From NCBI GenBank assembly GCA_012513545.1, contig JAAZCB010001017.1, forward strand, positions 1-16,861: a DNA stretch of 16,861 nucleotides, in the 5' to 3' direction. The notes under the pieces are model-generated. The model had not been told where the DNA came from. It saw only the letters and a list, made by a program, of their open reading frames with translations, and did no database searches. The position numbers were made by a program, and so were the translations under genes. Shown here one piece after another: positions 14,492 to 16,861 of the stretch. The stretch is from Clostridiaceae bacterium. GTDB lineage: Bacteria; Bacillota_A; Clostridia; Acetivibrionales; Acetivibrionaceae. Position 1 is the stretch's first letter; every line of letters starts with the position of its first letter.

Positions 14492-16348
14492 ATGAAAAAA
14501 GTTTTAGCATCACTAAGTGTAATAGTTTTATTGATTAACCTTTTATGTATTACAGCATTTGCTGACGTTTTACCGGCACCATATCTGAGTCTGAAGCTGA
14601 GTAATTTTAACTTATCCGAGCTGCAATACCTGGATTTATTAACAACTGAAGAAATAAGCGGTGTCAAGTATGACGATTTTGGCGATTATTATGACGAAAA
14701 AGTCAAAGAAGAGCCGATATACAAGTATTGCAAAGACGGCTGGTTTGCTTTAATGCTTCGTAATGATAATGTTTTTGAAGCCTCCAATAAAGAAGGCAGG
14801 TCAATAATGGGAAATATTCCTAAGAGCTTCAGGATTATTGTTCAGGATAGTTCAAAGGATTTGTTCGTTAGTAGAATTGAATATGAGTTTTCAAACTATA
14901 GTAAAACTATAAATATAGATTTTCAGCTGGATATGGAAAAAGTCGGGAACATAGAACAGGATATGGTTTATGGAGATGTTAACGGTGATATGAAATTTAA
15001 TTCTACAGACTATAGTATGGTGGGAAGATATATTTTGTCAACCATTGAGAAATTCCCGTCACCAAACGGTTTTAAGGCTGCTGATGTAAACGGGGACGGT
15101 AAGGTAAACAGCATTGACTACTCTTACATGAAACGTAGAATACTGGATTTGATTGATAAATTTCCTGTTGAAGAAATCATTGAAGAGGACAGTGATGATA
15201 TTAGTTCTGTTGTACTGAAGGGAAACAGCAAGTTTGCATTTGATATCTTCAGCAAGCTGAACAAAGAGGATGAAGACAATAATGTTTTTATTTCACCCTT
15301 CAGTATTTCAACTGCACTGTCAATGGCATTACAGGGAGCACGTGACAAAACAAAGGACGAGATGACAAAAACCTTGGGGTATGATGGGGTCAATATTGAA
15401 AACATTAACCTTAGTTATAGAAATTTACTGGGATATTTGAATCAGGAGGACGGTAAAGTAAAGCTTAACATCAGCAACTCGTTATGGCTTAATCAGTTTA
15501 TGATTAATGATAAAATAAAAGTAAATCCGGAATTTATTTCAGTAAATGAACAGATATTTGATGCAACAACTGAGGTGGCGGATTTTTCTGTAGGAAGTGA
15601 AGTAGAAAGACTCAACAATTGGGTAACTGAGGCTACAAACGGTATGATACCTGGTATGGTTAACCAGGGGGACGTTATAAATTCAATAATGAGCATTATT
15701 AATGCGATTTATTTCAAGGGAGACTGGTCGGAGAAATTTGATGAGAAATATACATATGACGTAGCGTTTAGTGCTGAGGACGGAACGGCGACAAAAGTAA
15801 AAATGATGCGTAAATCCGGTAAGATTGGTTACGGTGAAGGAGAGGACTTCAAAGCTGTAAAGCTTCCCTATTCAGATGATAAGCTGTCAATGTACTGTGT
15901 TCTTCCGCAAGAGGGTACGACAATTAACAAATTTATCGAAGGTATGGACTCGTCAAAATGGGAAGAGATCAGAAAGAGCATCTCTACAAAACAGGTTAGT
16001 CTAAAGCTGCCAAAGTTTAAAATGGAATATGGAATTAAGAGTTTAAAAGAAAGCCTTACAGCATTGGGAATGAATGAGGCTTTTGGAAAGTATGCAAATT
16101 TCTCCGGGATGTGTGAAGGAACAGAGGTTGCAATAAGTGATGTTCTTCACAAAGCTGTTATAGAGGTAAATGAGACCGGAACTGAAGCATCAGGGTCCAC
16201 AGTTGTAATTGTTACGCCGACTGCAATCGATCCTGATACTAAGGAGTTTACAGCTAACAGGCCGTTTTTGTTTGTTATAGCCGATGATGAATACGGAACG
16301 GTATTATTTATGGGAAAAGTATCAAAACTCCCGACTATAGAGGAGTAA
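14492..16348 (+). CDS. Secreted dockerin-serpin (cellulosomal protease inhibitor)
   Basis: 618 residues in four parts. (1) Signal peptide: KK, then a hydrophobic core, with likely cleavage after AFA (24/25). (2) Residues 25-155: an N-terminal domain (PAPYLSLKLSNFN, YLDLL, IYKYCKDGWFALMLR) of a kind I recall from uncharacterised clostridial envelope proteins. (3) Type I dockerin at about 159-228: two calcium loops, GDVNGDMKFNSTDY and ADVNGDGKVNSIDY, each followed by a helix (VGRYIL, MKRRIL); it would dock onto scaffoldin cohesins. (4) Serpin domain at about 240-612 with NVFISPFSIS, INAIYFKGDW, HKAVIEVNETGTEASGS (hinge) and NRPFLFVI. The flexible GTEASGS hinge predicts a true inhibitor, and hinge counting puts P1-P1' at T577-A578. 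The likely role is guarding the extracellular cellulosome from subtilisin-like proteases, as described for C. thermocellum serpins. The start has no visible ribosome site. Terminator at 16390. Confidence 0.95.
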   Translation: MKKVLASLSVIVLLINLLCITAFADVLPAPYLSLKLSNFNLSELQYLDLLTTEEISGVKYDDFGDYYDEKVKEEPIYKYCKDGWFALMLRNDNVFEASNKEGRSIMGNIPKSFRIIVQDSSKDLFVSRIEYEFSNYSKTINIDFQLDMEKVGNIEQDMVYGDVNGDMKFNSTDYSMVGRYILSTIEKFPSPNGFKAADVNGDGKVNSIDYSYMKRRILDLIDKFPVEEIIEEDSDDISSVVLKGNSKFAFDIFSKLNKEDEDNNVFISPFSISTALSMALQGARDKTKDEMTKTLGYDGVNIENINLSYRNLLGYLNQEDGKVKLNISNSLWLNQFMINDKIKVNPEFISVNEQIFDATTEVADFSVGSEVERLNNWVTEATNGMIPGMVNQGDVINSIMSIINAIYFKGDWSEKFDEKYTYDVAFSAEDGTATKVKMMRKSGKIGYGEGEDFKAVKLPYSDDKLSMYCVLPQEGTTINKFIEGMDSSKWEEIRKSISTKQVSLKLPKFKMEYGIKSLKESLTALGMNEAFGKYANFSGMCEGTEVAISDVLHKAVIEVNETGTEASGSTVVIVTPTAIDPDTKEFTANRPFLFVIADDEYGTVLFMGKVSKLPTIEE

Positions 16349-16389
16349 AGCTCAGAAACAATATAACCATATTTTTAGAGATTGAAACG

Positions 16390-16426
16390 GGACGGCTGCA
16401 ATATAACAGTCGTCCTTTTGTTTTTA
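16390..16426 (+). terminator. Terminator after the serpin gene
   Basis: GGACGGCTG (16390-16398) pairs with CAGTCGTCC (16407-16415), with one G-U pair and an 8-base loop, followed by TTTTGTTTTT. A strong intrinsic terminator. Confidence 0.88.
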
Positions 16427-16550
16427 TCTTGGATTCATAAATTAGTTAGCATGAAATAAAATGTAATTAAGCTAAAAGCAATAATTATAAAGTTCAGGAA
16501 ACACTGGTAATATTGTTGCACAAGGCTGGTGGATAATTATGTAATAAAAT

Positions 16551-16579
16551 TTGATTAAAAATTAATGCTGTATTATAAT
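16551..16579 (+). promoter_or_regulatory. Promoter of the PspA-like gene
   Basis: TTGATT (16551-16556) and a perfect TATAAT (16574-16579) are separated by 17 bases; predicted start near 16586. It is a sigma-A type, with no sign of the sigma-54 elements used for psp in enterobacteria. Confidence 0.72.
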
Positions 16580-16667
16580 AATATAGTAAACCTATTTGTC
16601 CTATTATACGTATATATTCATGAAAACAAAAAAATATCCTATTAATTAAAGTAAGGGGGCATTTGCT

Positions 16668-16861
16668 ATGTCAATTTTAAAAAGGTTTTCGGATATTATG
16701 GCGTCCAATATTAATTCAATATTGGATAAGTTTGAGGATCCGTCAAAGATGGTGGACCAGCTTTTAAGAAACCTTGAGGATGATCTGAATAAGGTAAAGT
16801 CAGAAACAGCAGGGGTTATGGCCGATGAGGCAAGGACAAAAAGAGAACTTGACGAGTGTGA
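16668..16861 (+). CDS. PspA/IM30 family protein (5' part only)
   Basis: The first 64 codons are present; the gene runs off the window. The translation begins MSILKRFSDIMASNINSILD and continues KFEDPSKMVDQLLRNLEDDL. It shows the N-terminal amphipathic helix and the E/D-DP-motif-plus-coiled-coil start typical of PspA/Vipp1 (IM30) proteins. These ESCRT-III-like proteins coat and stabilise the inner membrane under stress. The ATG follows AAGGGGG (16653-16659) at a good spacing. Residues 1-20 would be the membrane-binding helix and the rest the start of the long coiled-coil hairpin. It is transcribed from its own promoter. Further domains and any partner genes lie outside the window. Confidence 0.88.
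   Translation, partial: MSILKRFSDIMASNINSILDKFEDPSKMVDQLLRNLEDDLNKVKSETAGVMADEARTKRELDEC

Larger units (their letters stand above)
16349..16667. other. Intergenic region between serpin and PspA-like genes
   Basis: It holds the serpin terminator (16390-16426) and the promoter of the PspA-like gene (16551-16579), followed by a leader of about 82 nt. The remaining AT-rich sequence shows no coding region or further structure that I can support. Confidence 0.6.

Noticed and set aside
14316..14513. 65-residue open frame on the minus strand between the kinase and serpin genes
   Set aside because: It reads somewhat protein-like but has no ribosome site, overlaps the serpin start, and matches no family I recognise. 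Possible remnant; not called as a gene.
1..16861. CRISPR arrays, tRNA or rRNA genes, insertion sequences, attachment sites
   Set aside because: No regularly spaced repeats, tRNA-like cloverleafs, transposase frames or terminal repeats were noticed on either strand by eye.

Overview
The window looks like chromosome of a low-GC Gram-positive anaerobe of the cellulosome-forming clostridia (Acetivibrio / Ruminiclostridium type; inference). The pointers are AT-rich intergenic DNA, strong purine-rich ribosome sites, sigma-A-like promoters, a GTP-type PEP carboxykinase, and a secreted serpin carrying a type I dockerin, a combination known from Clostridium thermocellum-like bacteria.

Layout. (1) 1-2580: a long AT-rich leader with a promoter and a perfect 12-bp hairpin, then pckG (+), then a run of hairpins acting as terminators between pckG and the convergent leuS. 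(2) 2581-5145: leuS (-), with its own promoter and no T-box that I can see. (3) 5458-9479: a four-gene operon (+): a KAS III-like protein lacking the active-site Cys, an acyl carrier protein, a second KAS III-like protein that keeps the Cys but lacks the His, and an acyl-activating AMP-forming ligase. Together they look like a small acyl-chain assembly line of unknown product. (4) 9520-11821: a second unit (+) with its own promoter: a peptidase-U32 family protein with extra cysteines and an extra C-terminal helical domain, then a methyltransferase matching the NpmA/Kam family of 16S rRNA m1A1408 methyltransferases at every key residue I could compare; a terminator follows. (5) 11883-14156: an orphan membrane PAS sensor histidine kinase (-) behind a near-consensus promoter. 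(6) 14492-16348: a secreted dockerin-serpin (+), terminator. (7) 16668-end: start of a PspA/IM30 family gene (+), cut by the window edge.

Most notable are regions 3 and 4. A degenerate KAS III pair around an ACP with a dedicated ligase suggests an undescribed small-molecule or lipid-modifying pathway. Directly downstream, a U32 protein (a family that includes rRNA and tRNA hydroxylation enzymes) is paired with a decoding-site rRNA methyltransferase of the aminoglycoside-resistance type. Whether unit 4 is a ribosome-modification pair, self-protection for the product of unit 3, or unrelated to it cannot be settled from the sequence alone.
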